Positions 23,650 to 33,066 of a DNA stretch of 64,000 nucleotides are shown one piece after another. The notes under the pieces were generated by a model. The model was not told the DNA's origin. It searched no databases and worked only from the letters and a program-made list of their open reading frames with translations. The position numbers were made by a program, and so were the translations under genes. The stretch's first letter is position 1. Each line of letters starts with the position of its first letter. The DNA comes from JANNRA01 sp031401035. Its GTDB lineage: Bacteria; Desulfobacterota; Binatia; HRBIN30; CADEER01. The stretch is taken from NCBI GenBank assembly GCA_031401035.1, contig JANNRA010000150.1, positions 20,533 to 84,532 on the forward strand. The letters are read 5' to 3'.

Positions 23650-25770
23650 CTATTTAGGCTTCAACAGCGCCTCCACCTCGACCGGAATGCCGGTCATGAA
23701 CGCCTGGTTGCTGAGCGGATCGTAACTGCCGGGGCCGCTCGGCAGCAGTCGGTTGACGTTGACGCCCGGCCGCTCGTTGGCGAGTCGCAGGCCGGGCGCG
23801 CCGGCGTGTCCCCAGCCGTGCGTGGCGGCGACGACGCCGGGCAGCAGCCCGTCGTCGGCCGTCACCGGCAGGGCGATCTCGCCAGCGTCGGAACGGACGC
23901 GCGCCGTCGCGCCGTTGACGAGGCCGCGCCGCGTCATGTCCTCGGGGTGCATGTAGAGTTGGTTGCCGAGCTGTGCCGCGCGGCGCAGCTTGCGCACGTT
24001 GTGGAACCACGAGTTGTGCATGAAGCGATCGCGCCGCGTGATCAGCCTCAACTGCCCCGGCGCCTCGGCCAGACGCGCCGCGAAGTCCGCCGCGAGCGCC
24101 GGCAGCGCGGCGGCGAATTGCGCCGGGCAGCAGTCGAGTTGCCCATCGGCCGCCGGCAGCAGCTCGTCGAACAACCGCCCCGGCTGGTTGGGCGGCAGCG
24201 CCAGGCCGCCCGGCGTCGCCTGCACCTGCTCGAGTGAAAGACCGCCCCGCTCCAACATGCGCGCCAGGCGCGCCAGACCGCCATCGGCGTTATCACCGGC
24301 GTCGAGCGGCCCCTTGAAGCCGAGCTCGCGGCACAGACGGGCGAGAATCCACCACTCCTCGCGCCGCTCACCGCGCGGCGTCACCACCGCCTCGGTGTAC
24401 TGCACGAACGGCCGGTGCTGCAGGCCGAGGCCGGAGTACGTCAGATCGGCGCGCTCGAACTGGTCGGTGGCGGGCAGGATGTAGTGCGCATGTTCGGCGG
24501 TGGCGCTGCGGTAGAGATCGACGCAGACCAGCAGCTCGAGCGACTGCAGCGCCGCGGTGAGCTTGGCCTCGTCGCCGATCGATAACAGCGGATTGCCGGC
24601 GACGACGAACAGCGACCGTACCTGGCCAGGACCGGCGGTGAGGATCTCGTCGGCGAGCAGATTGCCCGGCAGGGAGCCGCGCACGTGACGCGCGCGACCG
24701 AAGCGGCCGTCGAACCACAGCCGCGACGGGTCGACCGCGCCGGCGCGGGTCGCCGTCGGGTAGTAGCCGACGGACTGCAGGTTGCCGCCACGCCGGTCGA
24801 GATTGCCGGTGCAGAACGACAACATCTGCACCAGCCAGTAAGCCAGGGTGCCGTGTCGCCCCATGTTGGCCCCGGTCGACATCGTCACCGCGGCGCCGTC
24901 CGCCGCCGCCCACTCCGCCGCCAGGCCGCGCAAGACCGCCGCCGGCACGCCGGTGACCGGCGCCACCCGCTCTGGTGAATAGGCGGCGAGGAACCCACGC
25001 AGCGCCGACACGTTGCGGCCGCGCCGCTGCAGCAGTTCGGCATCGAACGTCCCCGCCTCGTCGAGCGCGTGCAGCAGCGCGGCGAGGAACCACACGTCGG
25101 TATCCGGGCGGAGTTGGATCAACTCGCCGACGCCGGCGGCGACCGACTCGATGCGGCGCGGGTTGAGGAAGCGGATCTTCGCGCCGCGTCCCTGGGCCTC
25201 GCGCAGGACGCGCATCGGATCGGCGATCGAGACGAAGCTCATATGCGACACGGCCGGGTTCGAGCCGATGACCAACAGGAGCTCCGTGTGGTCGAAGTCG
25301 GGCAGGGGATGCACCGTGCTCGAGCCGTACACCGCCTCGCTGCCGGCGCACTTGTTGCTGCAGTCCTGCGTGCCCGACGAGTACACCTGGCGCGTGCCAA
25401 GCCCGGCGACGAACGGCGCCGTGCCGCTGCCGAGACGGGCGTTGAAGGCGGCCGGATTGCCGACGTAGAGCGCCGTCGCCCAGTCGCCCCGCTCGGCACG
25501 GATGGCGCGCATACGGGCGGCGATCTCCGCCATCGCCTGGTCCCAGCCGATCGGCTCGAAACCCCCCGCCGCGACGCGTTTCAGCGGCGTGTCGAGACGG
25601 TCGGGGTCATGATGGATGTCGAACGTCGCCAGGCCCTTGTTGCAGGCCCAGCCGCGCGACACCGCGTGCTCGCGGTCGGGTCGCAGTTTGGCGAGGCGGC
25701 CATCCTCGACACTGGCCACCAGCCCGCAGGCCGGTTCGCAGACTCGGCAGAACGTGCGGATGTCGGGCAT
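23650..25770 (-). CDS. Molybdopterin (bis-MGD) oxidoreductase with N-terminal 4Fe-4S site
   Basis: 706 residues, DMSO-reductase superfamily. N-terminal cluster ligands C8-x2-C11-x3-C15 and C43, then G-W-A-C-N-K-G, the pterin-binding T-Q-D-C-S-N-K-C-A-G-S-E (about 134-145), D-Q-F-E-R and a C-terminal molydopterin-dinucleotide-binding domain (A-T-H-G-W-G-H-A-G). No Tat signal, so cytoplasmic. No partner subunits adjacent; the substrate is unknown. Family members of this size include formate-dehydrogenase-like and acetylene-hydratase-like enzymes, and I cannot choose between them. Confidence 0.87.
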   Translation of the reverse strand: MPDIRTFCRVCEPACGLVASVEDGRLAKLRPDREHAVSRGWACNKGLATFDIHHDPDRLDTPLKRVAAGGFEPIGWDQAMAEIAARMRAIRAERGDWATALYVGNPAAFNARLGSGTAPFVAGLGTRQVYSSGTQDCSNKCAGSEAVYGSSTVHPLPDFDHTELLLVIGSNPAVSHMSFVSIADPMRVLREAQGRGAKIRFLNPRRIESVAAGVGELIQLRPDTDVWFLAALLHALDEAGTFDAELLQRRGRNVSALRGFLAAYSPERVAPVTGVPAAVLRGLAAEWAAADGAAVTMSTGANMGRHGTLAYWLVQMLSFCTGNLDRRGGNLQSVGYYPTATRAGAVDPSRLWFDGRFGRARHVRGSLPGNLLADEILTAGPGQVRSLFVVAGNPLLSIGDEAKLTAALQSLELLVCVDLYRSATAEHAHYILPATDQFERADLTYSGLGLQHRPFVQYTEAVVTPRGERREEWWILARLCRELGFKGPLDAGDNADGGLARLARMLERGGLSLEQVQATPGGLALPPNQPGRLFDELLPAADGQLDCCPAQFAAALPALAADFAARLAEAPGQLRLITRRDRFMHNSWFHNVRKLRRAAQLGNQLYMHPEDMTRRGLVNGATARVRSDAGEIALPVTADDGLLPGVVAATHGWGHAGAPGLRLANERPGVNVNRLLPSGPGSYDPLSNQAFMTGIPVEVEALLKPK

Positions 25771-25933
25771 GCCCGACCCTACATCGTTTCACCTCGCGCG
25801 CCCATTTGACGGCGCGAAAAAGGGGGGAGGGGCCGACCGGTGTGGGCTCCGGCCGACCCCACCTTACGGGGTGAGGGAGGGGACCATCACCCCGCAGTCT
25901 TCCACGGCGGCGTGCCGCCGCAGGGACGCTCTG

Positions 25934-26167
25934 TTACGCGGCGTGCGGCAGTCGCGCGTCGCTCTTGGCGATGATCGAGAGCTTCTCGGGCTGGATGCGC
26001 CTCGGCACGATCTTCATCGATCGCTCACGCTCGGCGACCAATACGGCCAGCGCGGCCAAGAGCAGTAGGGTCGCGGTGACCGCTACGCCCAGCCCGTCAC
26101 TCGCCCAGACCAGCGCATGGGTCGGAGCCCCGCTGCTTCCTATGAGCCACGAAACTAATGCGGACAT
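25934..26167 (-). CDS. Hypothetical small membrane protein (77 aa)
   Basis: One strong transmembrane helix (about 26-46, A-V-T-A-T-L-L-L-L-A-A-L-A-V-L-V-A) after a mildly hydrophobic N-terminus, then a basic cytoplasmic tail of about 30 residues. ATG 26167 has GGAGG upstream with a 12-nt spacing. Two inverted repeats lie just upstream. Not recognised. It is 163 nt upstream of the oxidoreductase on the same strand but may be its own unit; a GC hairpin (about 25901-25920) follows its stop. Confidence 0.55.
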   Translation of the reverse strand: MSALVSWLIGSSGAPTHALVWASDGLGVAVTATLLLLAALAVLVAERERSMKIVPRRIQPEKLSIIAKSDARLPHAA

Positions 26168-26185
26168 AATATTAGTCGACCTCCA

Positions 26186-26221
26186 GTGAATCGGGGTTCA
26201 TTCACGTATAGCTAATCTATA
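26186..26221. promoter_or_regulatory. Two adjacent inverted repeats upstream of the 77-aa gene
   Basis: GTGAAT-N8-ATTCAC (26186-26205) and TATAG-N5-CTATA (26207-26221), both with exact arms, 19-54 nt upstream of ATG 26167 and in a locally AT-rich patch. Possible operator pair or leader structure; the second could contain a -10 element. Confidence 0.4.
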
Positions 26222-26288
26222 CCCAGGGCGCGCGTTGGCAAGTAGGGAGTTGAGAATTCTCTGCGAAGCCGTCGCCAGCGCGGCGCGG

Positions 26289-26669
26289 TCAGTGCAGCAG
26301 AATCGGCCCCTCGCCGGCGACGGCGAGGGAGGCGAGCAGGGCGGCGCGGACCTCCGCGCGCAGGCGCGGGGCGTGCGCCAGGCGGGGGCGCTGGCCGCGG
26401 CGACGCAGGGCGCCGAGATCCTCCTGCACGGCGTGCAGCAGGCCGCTATCGAGCCCCGAGCCGATCACTTCGATGGTCCAGACGCCCGGCACCGCGTCGG
26501 TGAGGCGGCGCACGTGCTGCATGACCGCCCGCAGCACCGCGATGTCGATCGCGCCGGCGAACGTGAACAGTCCCTGCGGGACGCCCGCGACGCTGCGCCA
26601 GACGCGGACGCTGACGCTGGTAGCGTCCGGCATCCAGGCGGCGATCAATGGAGCGAGTGGTTGTGGCAT
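26289..26669 (-). CDS. Hypothetical protein, possibly degenerate STAS-like
   Basis: 126 residues from ATG 26669. The middle part alternates strand and helix with F-T-F-A-G-A-I-D-I-A ... V-W-T-I-E-V-I-G-S-G-L-D-S-G-L-L-H-A-V, a layout reminiscent of STAS (anti-sigma-antagonist) domains. I cannot see the conserved phosphorylatable Ser unambiguously. No signal or membrane segment. Isolated between the membrane protein and ggt; 194 nt separate it from ggt. The function is not assigned. Confidence 0.5.
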   Translation of the reverse strand: MPQPLAPLIAAWMPDATSVSVRVWRSVAGVPQGLFTFAGAIDIAVLRAVMQHVRRLTDAVPGVWTIEVIGSGLDSGLLHAVQEDLGALRRRGQRPRLAHAPRLRAEVRAALLASLAVAGEGPILLH

Positions 26670-26863
26670 GGGCTGCTTCGCGCGTCCGTAACTCCAACTG
26701 AGCAACCGCGATGCCACCGGCCCAAGTGCGCCCGGCTGCGCTGCGCCGACGCCGCGGCGCCGGCGCCGCACCGCTAAATCAACGCCCGCCCGCCGTCGCG
26801 CTGCCATGGCACACATTCGCCGCTGCCGCCTGCCGCGCGCGTTGCCCACGCACGGCGCGGGCG

Positions 26864-28504
26864 TCAGAAGCCGATGGCGCAGCCGTCCTTGCGGGGATCG
26901 GAGGCGCCCCAGTAGGCGCCCGTGGCCGGGTCGATGGCGATGGCCTGGGCGCCGCCGAAGCCGCCGCGCAGCAGCGCCATCGCCTCGTCCTCGAGGACGT
27001 GGCCGCGGCGCCTCAGCGCGGCGCCGACCTCGCCCTCCAGGCGCGCCTCGAGCGCGACCCGATCGCCGGTGAAATAATTGAAGCGTGGCCGCTCGATGGC
27101 CTCCTGGACGTTGCACCCGCCGTCGACGAGGTGGCTGACCAGCTGCACGTGCCCCTGCGCCTGCATGTCGCCCCCCATGACGCCGAAGGACGCCAGCGGC
27201 CGACCGTCGCGCATGAGCATGGCGGGAATAATGGTGTGGAAGGGCCGCTTACCGGGCGCCAGGCAGTTGGGGTGTGCGGGGTCGAGCGAGAACCCGTAGC
27301 CGCGGTTCTGCAGGGCGATGCCGGTGTCGCCGGCGACCATGCCGGAGCCGAAGGCGTGATAGAGGCTGTTGATCAGCGACACGACATTGCCGGCGGCGTC
27401 GGCGGTAGTGAGGTAGACGGTGTCCGAGAGGGCGGGCAGCGCGCCGGGGGCGGCGCGCTTGAGCGCCTTGTCGGGGTGGATCAGGGCGGCGCGGCCCTGC
27501 GCATAATCCTTCGACAGCAACCCCGCGACCGGCACGCGCGCATGCTCGGGGTCGGCGATCCAGCGGTTGCGGTCGGCGAAGGCGAGTTTGATCGCCTCGA
27601 TCTGCAGGTGGGTGTCGGCATCGAGCGCGCCGCCGAGGGCGAAGTTCTCGAGGATGTTGAGCGCCAGGAGCGCGGTGAGTCCCTGCCCGTTCGGCGGCAA
27701 CTCGAAAACGCCGACGCCGCGGTAATCGACGCCGATGGGCTCGACCCACGTCGAGGTGTGATCGGCCAGGTCGGCGGCGGTGAGCAGGCCGCCGTGCGCC
27801 TGCGAACAGGCGCCGATCGCCGCCGCCAGCTCGCCTAGGTAGAAAGCGTTGCGGCCGCCGGCGGCGAGCAGGCGCAGGGTGCGCGCCAGCGCCGGCAGGC
27901 GCATCACCTCGCCGAGGCGCGGCGCCCGCCCATCGAGAGTGAAGGCACGACGCCCGTCGTCGGTCTGCAGCAGTCCGGCGGCGAAGACCCACTGCGCGGC
28001 AATGATCTCACTGACCGCGAAGCCGTGTTCGGCGTACTCGATCGCCGCCGCCAGCACCTCGCCGAGTGAGCGCGAACCGTGGCGTTCGAGGGCGCAGCAC
28101 CAGGCGTCGACCGCACCCGGCACGGTGACCGAGAGCATGCCGTGCATCGGCATCGTCGTGTGGCCGCGCGTCGCCAGCGCCGCGGGAGTCGCCGCGCGCG
28201 GCGCCCGACCGCTACCGTTGAGACCGTCGAGGCGCTGCGCGTCGGCGCGCCAGACGAGCATGAAACAGTCGCCGCCGACGCCGGTCATGAAGGGCTCGAC
28301 GACGCCCAGCACGGCCGCCGCGCACACCGCCGCGTCGACCGCGTTGCCGCCGCCGCGCAGCATCTCCGCGGCCGCGAACGACGCCAAGGGCTGGCTGGTG
28401 CAGGCCATGCCACCGCGGCCGAGCACCAGCGAACGCTGCGCGCCGCGCGCCGACTCGAGGCGATGCGAGCCGAACAGCTGCCGGCCGACAGCGCCGCCGC
28501 TCAT
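26864..28504 (-). CDS. ggt: Gamma-glutamyltransferase family protein
   Basis: 546-residue Ntn hydrolase predicted to cleave or transfer gamma-glutamyl groups from glutathione-type substrates. Conserved G-G-N-A-V-D-A-A, G-V-G-G-D-C-F-M, P-P-N-G-Q-G and the autoprocessing Thr in S-D-T-V-Y-L-T-T-A-D (about residue 362), with the later G-x-M-G-G-D-M-Q-A-Q-G-H-V-Q. No signal peptide, so this copy appears cytoplasmic, unlike periplasmic GGT. Its ATG at 28504 overlaps the stop of the upstream dehydrogenase-like gene (ATGA). Confidence 0.9.
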   Translation of the reverse strand: MSGGAVGRQLFGSHRLESARGAQRSLVLGRGGMACTSQPLASFAAAEMLRGGGNAVDAAVCAAAVLGVVEPFMTGVGGDCFMLVWRADAQRLDGLNGSGRAPRAATPAALATRGHTTMPMHGMLSVTVPGAVDAWCCALERHGSRSLGEVLAAAIEYAEHGFAVSEIIAAQWVFAAGLLQTDDGRRAFTLDGRAPRLGEVMRLPALARTLRLLAAGGRNAFYLGELAAAIGACSQAHGGLLTAADLADHTSTWVEPIGVDYRGVGVFELPPNGQGLTALLALNILENFALGGALDADTHLQIEAIKLAFADRNRWIADPEHARVPVAGLLSKDYAQGRAALIHPDKALKRAAPGALPALSDTVYLTTADAAGNVVSLINSLYHAFGSGMVAGDTGIALQNRGYGFSLDPAHPNCLAPGKRPFHTIIPAMLMRDGRPLASFGVMGGDMQAQGHVQLVSHLVDGGCNVQEAIERPRFNYFTGDRVALEARLEGEVGAALRRRGHVLEDEAMALLRGGFGGAQAIAIDPATGAYWGASDPRKDGCAIGF

Positions 28505-29583
28505 GCGATGCTGACGCCGTCCGCGGCGAGACCGTCGAGCAGTCGCTGCGGGTCGAAGGCCAGCGCCGGCGCCAGCACGCCGTGCGCGCGCGCCTCGCCG
28601 GCGGCGAGCCACAGGGCGCCCTGGCGGATGATGGCGGCGGTGAGGCCGTAGGGATCACGCCCGTGCAGGACGAGGCGACGCGACACCGCCATGCCGGCAC
28701 GGCTGCCGTGCGCCTCGACGACGAGGTCGAAGCCGTCGCGCCGACGCGTCGCAGCGTCCGGCCCCTCGGTGCCGGCGCCGAGCCAGCCCGTCGCCAGCGT
28801 TCCCAGCGGCGAGCGCGCCAGCACCGGCAGCCACGCCGCGCCGGCCGAGAGCACGCGCGCCGTCAGCCCGGGCATGCTCATGAAGGTGCGCACCGTGCGG
28901 GCGCCGACGTGGCGTGGCACGGTGATCACCTCGGCGCCCGGAAAGCTGAGGGCGGCGACGCGCCCGCGCGGCGGCACCTCGACCTGCGCCAGATGCAGCC
29001 CCGGCGGCTCCGCCACCCAGGCACCGTCGACGAAGGCGCAGCCGCCCTCCTGCAGCATGCGCAGGGCGGAGCGCTTGGTGCCCTGGCTGGCGTGCAGGCG
29101 GGTCGCATAGGTGATCTGCACCCGTTCGACGACGTCCAGGCCGCGCGCCGCCAGCGCCGCGGCGCAGTCGGCGAGGGCGATCTCGAACGCCAGCGCGGGG
29201 ACCACCGCGACCCCCTGCGCGCGCGCCCAGGAGTCGTGCACCTGCATGGCCTGGACGAACGGCTGCTCGCCGGTGGTGTCGACGTAATGGGCGCCGCCGG
29301 CGATGGCGGCGCGCACGACCGGCTCGCCGAGGTCGACGAAGGGACCGACGCAATTGACGAGCACCCGCGCGCGCGCCGCCAGCCTGTCGAGGGAGTGCGG
29401 CTCGTCGACGCGCGCCACCAGCACCTCGGCGCCGCCGAGGGTCTTGGCCAGCGCCGCCAGCCGGGCTCGGTCGCGCCCCGCCAGGAGCAGCGGCGCGCCG
29501 CAGCGGTGCAGCTCCTCGGCCACCAGGCGGCCAGTGTACCCGGTGGCGCCGAAGACGGCGATGACATCGCGCGCAGCTGACAT
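28501..29583 (-). CDS. Saccharopine dehydrogenase-like / trans-acting enoyl-reductase-like protein
   Basis: 360 residues. N-terminal Rossmann fold with V-F-G-A-T-G-Y-T-G-R (about 10-19) and L-A-G-R-D; V-N-C-V-G-P-F closes the nucleotide-binding half. Family members include mycobacterial trans-acting enoyl reductases and saccharopine dehydrogenases; I cannot assign a substrate. ATG 29583 chosen since the upstream extension is Arg/Pro-rich. The stop overlaps ggt by 4 nt, an unusual coupling that hints at a shared pathway. Confidence 0.82.
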   Translation of the reverse strand: MSAARDVIAVFGATGYTGRLVAEELHRCGAPLLLAGRDRARLAALAKTLGGAEVLVARVDEPHSLDRLAARARVLVNCVGPFVDLGEPVVRAAIAGGAHYVDTTGEQPFVQAMQVHDSWARAQGVAVVPALAFEIALADCAAALAARGLDVVERVQITYATRLHASQGTKRSALRMLQEGGCAFVDGAWVAEPPGLHLAQVEVPPRGRVAALSFPGAEVITVPRHVGARTVRTFMSMPGLTARVLSAGAAWLPVLARSPLGTLATGWLGAGTEGPDAATRRRDGFDLVVEAHGSRAGMAVSRRLVLHGRDPYGLTAAIIRQGALWLAAGEARAHGVLAPALAFDPQRLLDGLAADGVSIA

Positions 29584-29646
29584 GCGCGGCGCATAGCGCG
29601 GCAGCTGGCGGTTGCAAAGGCCGGGGCGAGGCGCTGAAGTGCGGGG

Positions 29647-31326
29647 ATGCAGATGTGGAGGGCGGCGCTGCTCCTCCTCGCCGCGCCGGCGGTCGCACAG
29701 GACGAGACGGTGTTGGTGGCGCTGCGGGCGCCCGCGGCGCGCGTCGCGGCGGCGATGCCGGCGGATGAGGTGGTGATCGCGCAGACGTTTCGCAGCGTGC
29801 CGGGCTTTGTCGCCCGCGTCACGCCGGCGGGGCTGGCCCGCCTGCGAGCGCATCCCGACGTGCTCGCCGTCGGCCCCGATGGCCTCGGCGATGCGGCGCT
29901 CCTGCGCAGCCTACCGCAGGTGCGTGCCGAGCGCGTGCGGGCACGCGGCGTCGGCGGGCGCGGCGTCACCATCGCGGTCATCGACACCGGCGTCGACGCC
30001 ACCCATCCCGACATTGCCGACGCGCTGGTGCACGAGGAGTGCTTCTGCAAGGGCGGTACGGTCGGTGGCGTGACGCGGCGCCCCTGCTGCCCGAACGGCG
30101 AGGCGCGCGCCTCCGGCCCCGGCAGCGCCGCCAGCCACGACCCGCATGGACCGCACGTCGCCGGCATCGCCCTGTCGCGCGGCCGCGTCGCCGCCAGCGG
30201 CGTCGCGCCCGAGGCGGCGCTGGTGGCAGTGAAGGTGCTCGACGAGCGCAATCGCGGCTTTCTCTCGGACTGGATCGCCGCGCTCGATTGGATCGCCAGC
30301 GAGCGCGGCGCCGTGCGGGTGGTGAACATGAGCCTGGTCAGCCGGGCGCTCTACGCCGGCGCCTGCGAGGAGACCTGTCGCGGCCAGTCGGCCTGTGCCG
30401 TGCCGCTGCTCTTTGCCGAGGTGATCGACCGGCTGTGGTCGCGCGGCACGCTGGTCGTCGCCGCCAGCGGCAATGGTAACCGCATCAACGCCATGAACGC
30501 GCCGGCGTGCGTCGGGCGCGCCCTCGCCGTCGGTGCGGTCGACGGCGCCGACCGCCTGGCGGACTTCACCAACCGCAGCGACGGCATCGACCTGCTGGCG
30601 CCCGGCGTCGGCATCATCTCCGACGGCCTCGCCGGCGGCCTCACCGAGTTGTCCGGGACCTCGATGGCGGCGCCGCACGTCGCCGGCGCCGCGGCGCTGC
30701 TGTTGGCGGCGCGGCCGGGGTTGACCGCCCAGGCGGCGGCGGCGCTGCTGACCGGCAGCGGGGTGGCGATCGGCGACCCCCGCGGCGGCCGCGTCATCCC
30801 GCGCCTCGACGCCTTCGCCGCCTTTGTCGCAGCGCAGCGCGCCCCCGAGCTCATCCGCGGCGGCGGCGGCCGTAGTGCCGACTGCCTGCTCGAGCTGTCC
30901 GTGGTGCCCGCGGATGCGGTGCGGTCGGGCGCGCGCGCGATCGCCGCCTGCGTCGACGACGACCCGCGCTGCGACGGCGACCGGGTCCCCGGCCAGTGCA
31001 CCTTCGCGGTTTCAGTGTGCAGCAACGTGCGCGACCCGCTGTTGCGCGCCTGCCGCACCGACGAGCCGCTCACCGGTTTCGCCATCTTCGCCCCCGACAT
31101 CGACGCCCCGGCCGGGTCGCTCGACCGCGCCAACGCCGATGCCCTCGCCTTCGCCCTGCCCGACTTTCCCTTCGGCGGCGAGAACGTCTGCAGCATCGCT
31201 GCCCCCTTCGTCGTCGCCCGCCCGCGCTCGGATAGGCCGGGCGCCGCAGAGATCCGCATGCGCGTCTCCACCGCCACCCGTGGCGACTACGATCGCGTTC
31301 GGTTTCGCTGCGACCCGCCGAGGTGA
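29647..31326 (+). CDS. Secreted subtilisin-like serine protease (S8)
   Basis: 559 residues. A short signal peptide (cleavage near A-V-A-Q, about 18), a propeptide-like region (20-100), then the catalytic domain with D113 (V-I-D-T-G-V-D), H167 in H-G-P-H-V-A-G-I (usual motif H-G-T-H, so Thr to Pro) and S339 in G-T-S-M-A-A-P-H. Several paired cysteines (E-C-F-C, P-C-C-P) form an insert between D and H. A C-terminal Cys-containing domain of ~150 residues is unassigned. Extracytoplasmic proteolysis is the likely role. Confidence 0.9.
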   Translation: MQMWRAALLLLAAPAVAQDETVLVALRAPAARVAAAMPADEVVIAQTFRSVPGFVARVTPAGLARLRAHPDVLAVGPDGLGDAALLRSLPQVRAERVRARGVGGRGVTIAVIDTGVDATHPDIADALVHEECFCKGGTVGGVTRRPCCPNGEARASGPGSAASHDPHGPHVAGIALSRGRVAASGVAPEAALVAVKVLDERNRGFLSDWIAALDWIASERGAVRVVNMSLVSRALYAGACEETCRGQSACAVPLLFAEVIDRLWSRGTLVVAASGNGNRINAMNAPACVGRALAVGAVDGADRLADFTNRSDGIDLLAPGVGIISDGLAGGLTELSGTSMAAPHVAGAAALLLAARPGLTAQAAAALLTGSGVAIGDPRGGRVIPRLDAFAAFVAAQRAPELIRGGGGRSADCLLELSVVPADAVRSGARAIAACVDDDPRCDGDRVPGQCTFAVSVCSNVRDPLLRACRTDEPLTGFAIFAPDIDAPAGSLDRANADALAFALPDFPFGGENVCSIAAPFVVARPRSDRPGAAEIRMRVSTATRGDYDRVRFRCDPPR

Positions 31327-31385
31327 GCGTCGCGGTGTCGATACGCCGGGTTGCAGTTCCTCGCTGACTGAGGTGGAAGAGCCGT

Positions 31386-32306
31386 ATGCGCATCGGCATC
31401 GGCATCGGCGAGATCAGCAACGAGAAATCCGGCATCGACGGCATCCTCGCCCAGGCGCAACGCGCCGAGCGCGACGGCTTCGCCAGCGGTTGGTTTGCCA
31501 ACGTCTTCGGCGTCGATGCCATCACCATGGCGGCGTTGTGCGGTCGCGTCACGACGACGCTCGAGCTCGGCACCGCCGTCGTGCCGACCTACCCGCGCCA
31601 TCCGCACGCCATGGCGCAGCAGGCCCTCACCGCGCAGGCCGCCTGCGGAGGCCGCTTCACGCTCGGCATCGGCCTCTCGCACCAGATCGTCATCGAGATG
31701 ATGCTCGGCCTGTCCTATGCCAAGTCTTACTCGCACATGCGCGACTATCTGGCGGTGCTGGCGCCGCTGATCCGCACCGGCAACGTCAGCCATGCCGGCG
31801 ACGCATATCGCGTCAACGCCAACCTCAGCATTCCCGGCGCGACGCCGTGCCCGATCCTCGTCGCCGCCCTGGCGCCGAAGATGCTCGCGTTGGCGGGCGC
31901 CGTGGCGGACGGCACCGTGACCTGGATGACCGGCCCGAAGACGGTGCGCGAGCACATCATCCCGCGCATTGCCGACGCCGCCGCCGCGGCCGGACGGCCG
32001 GCGCCGCGCGTCGTCGTCGGCCTGCCGATCGCGGTGACCAGCGACGTCGCCGCCGCGCGCGAGACGGCAGCGCGCATGTTTCAGGTGTACGGCGGGCTGC
32101 CGTCTTACCGCGCCATGCTCGACCGCGAGGGCGCCGATGGCCCCGCCGACGTGGCCCTGGTCGGCGACGAGGCCGCCGTCGGCGAACAACTGGTGCAACT
32201 GCGCGCCGCCGGCGCCACCGACTTTCTCGCCGCGCCGTTCGCGGTCGGCGCCGACGCGCCGGCATCGCTCGAGCGCACCCGCGCGCTGCTGCTGCGCGCG
32301 CGCTAA
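31386..32306 (+). CDS. LLM-class flavin/F420-dependent oxidoreductase
   Basis: 306-residue TIM-barrel luciferase-like protein: R-I-G-I-G-I-G at the N-terminus, L-G-T-A-V-V-P-T-Y-P-R-H-P, R-F-T-L-G-I-G-L-S-H and V-A-A-L-A-P-K-M-L. The pattern resembles F420-dependent members of the LLM class, but cofactor preference (F420 or FMN) is not certain from sequence. 59 nt after the protease; probably separately used. Confidence 0.85.
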   Translation: MRIGIGIGEISNEKSGIDGILAQAQRAERDGFASGWFANVFGVDAITMAALCGRVTTTLELGTAVVPTYPRHPHAMAQQALTAQAACGGRFTLGIGLSHQIVIEMMLGLSYAKSYSHMRDYLAVLAPLIRTGNVSHAGDAYRVNANLSIPGATPCPILVAALAPKMLALAGAVADGTVTWMTGPKTVREHIIPRIADAAAAAGRPAPRVVVGLPIAVTSDVAAARETAARMFQVYGGLPSYRAMLDREGADGPADVALVGDEAAVGEQLVQLRAAGATDFLAAPFAVGADAPASLERTRALLLRAR

Positions 32307-32319
32307 GGCGCGCCTCCGG

Positions 32320-32751
32320 TTACGAACGCGGCGGCGTGAACTCGAAAGCGAGTTGGTGCCGCTTAGCGGTGTTGCAGGGTTTGCACGCCGGCACGACATT
32401 GCCCTTGGTCGAACGCCCGCCGCGCACGATCGGCACCAGGTGGTCCATCGTCAGCGCGCCGGCGCCGACCACCGCCTCGCAGTAGTGGCACACGCCGGCC
32501 GCACAACGCTGCTTCCACCACGGCGAGGCGCGCAACTCGCGCGCCTTGGCACGCTCGCGCCGCATCGTCACATCGTCCACCTCGACGAGGAAGCCGTCGT
32601 TGCTCACGTCCGTAGCCAACCACAGGCGGGCACGCGTCTCCAAATGTCGATGCGTTTCTTCAATAGCGCGCTGCCCGGCCTCCGGGGCGCGGGCGACCGA
32701 GTCGACCAACGGCGCCTCGGATGGGATGGCGGGTCGTCGAGCGTCACGCAC
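32320..32751 (-). CDS. HNH endonuclease
   Basis: 143 residues. The C-terminal half holds an HNH module with a zinc-binding pair C-H-Y-C and C-K-P-C bracketing T-M-D-H-L-V-P-I-V-R-G-G and G-N-V-V-P-A-C. The N-terminal 60 residues are variable; a closer internal start is possible. No methylase, phage or restriction partner is adjacent. Predicted nuclease of unknown target; stand-alone HNH proteins of this type are widespread. Confidence 0.82.
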   Translation of the reverse strand: MRDARRPAIPSEAPLVDSVARAPEAGQRAIEETHRHLETRARLWLATDVSNDGFLVEVDDVTMRRERAKARELRASPWWKQRCAAGVCHYCEAVVGAGALTMDHLVPIVRGGRSTKGNVVPACKPCNTAKRHQLAFEFTPPRS

Positions 32752-32767
32752 CGGGCAATGCGCTCGC

Positions 32768-32947
32768 CTACTTGTCGACCGCGTCTTTCACGCTGGTACC
32801 GGCCGTCGCCACCGCGTCGGCCCCCTGCTCGGCGGCCTTGTCGATCTTCTCGCCGACCTGCTCCGCCGGCCCCTTCTCTTTGCAACTCGTGGTCGTGAAC
32901 GCGGCAACCGCCAGCAGCACGACCAGAGTCATTCGTATTGATCGCAT
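32768..32947 (-). CDS. Small lipoprotein (59 aa)
   Basis: ATG at 32947 (GGAAGGA upstream) opens a basic N-terminus, a hydrophobic stretch and F-T-T-T-S-C, a plausible lipobox Cys about residue 20. The mature part is ~40 residues, charged and helical (E-Q-V-G-E-K-I-D-K-A-A-E-Q-G), similar in style to small Lpp-like or antitoxin-like lipoproteins. Unknown function. An upstream frame to 33070 is open but has no signal-like start. Confidence 0.65.
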   Translation of the reverse strand: MRSIRMTLVVLLAVAAFTTTSCKEKGPAEQVGEKIDKAAEQGADAVATAGTSVKDAVDK

Positions 32948-33066
32948 CGTCGTCGTCCTTCCCAATCGCCACGGTGGTGACCGGTCGGCAGTTGAAACCG
33001 GCCGGTCAGGAACAGGATCGGCACCACCATGATCCTCCTCATTGTGCAGGTTTTCCGAGGCAACCA

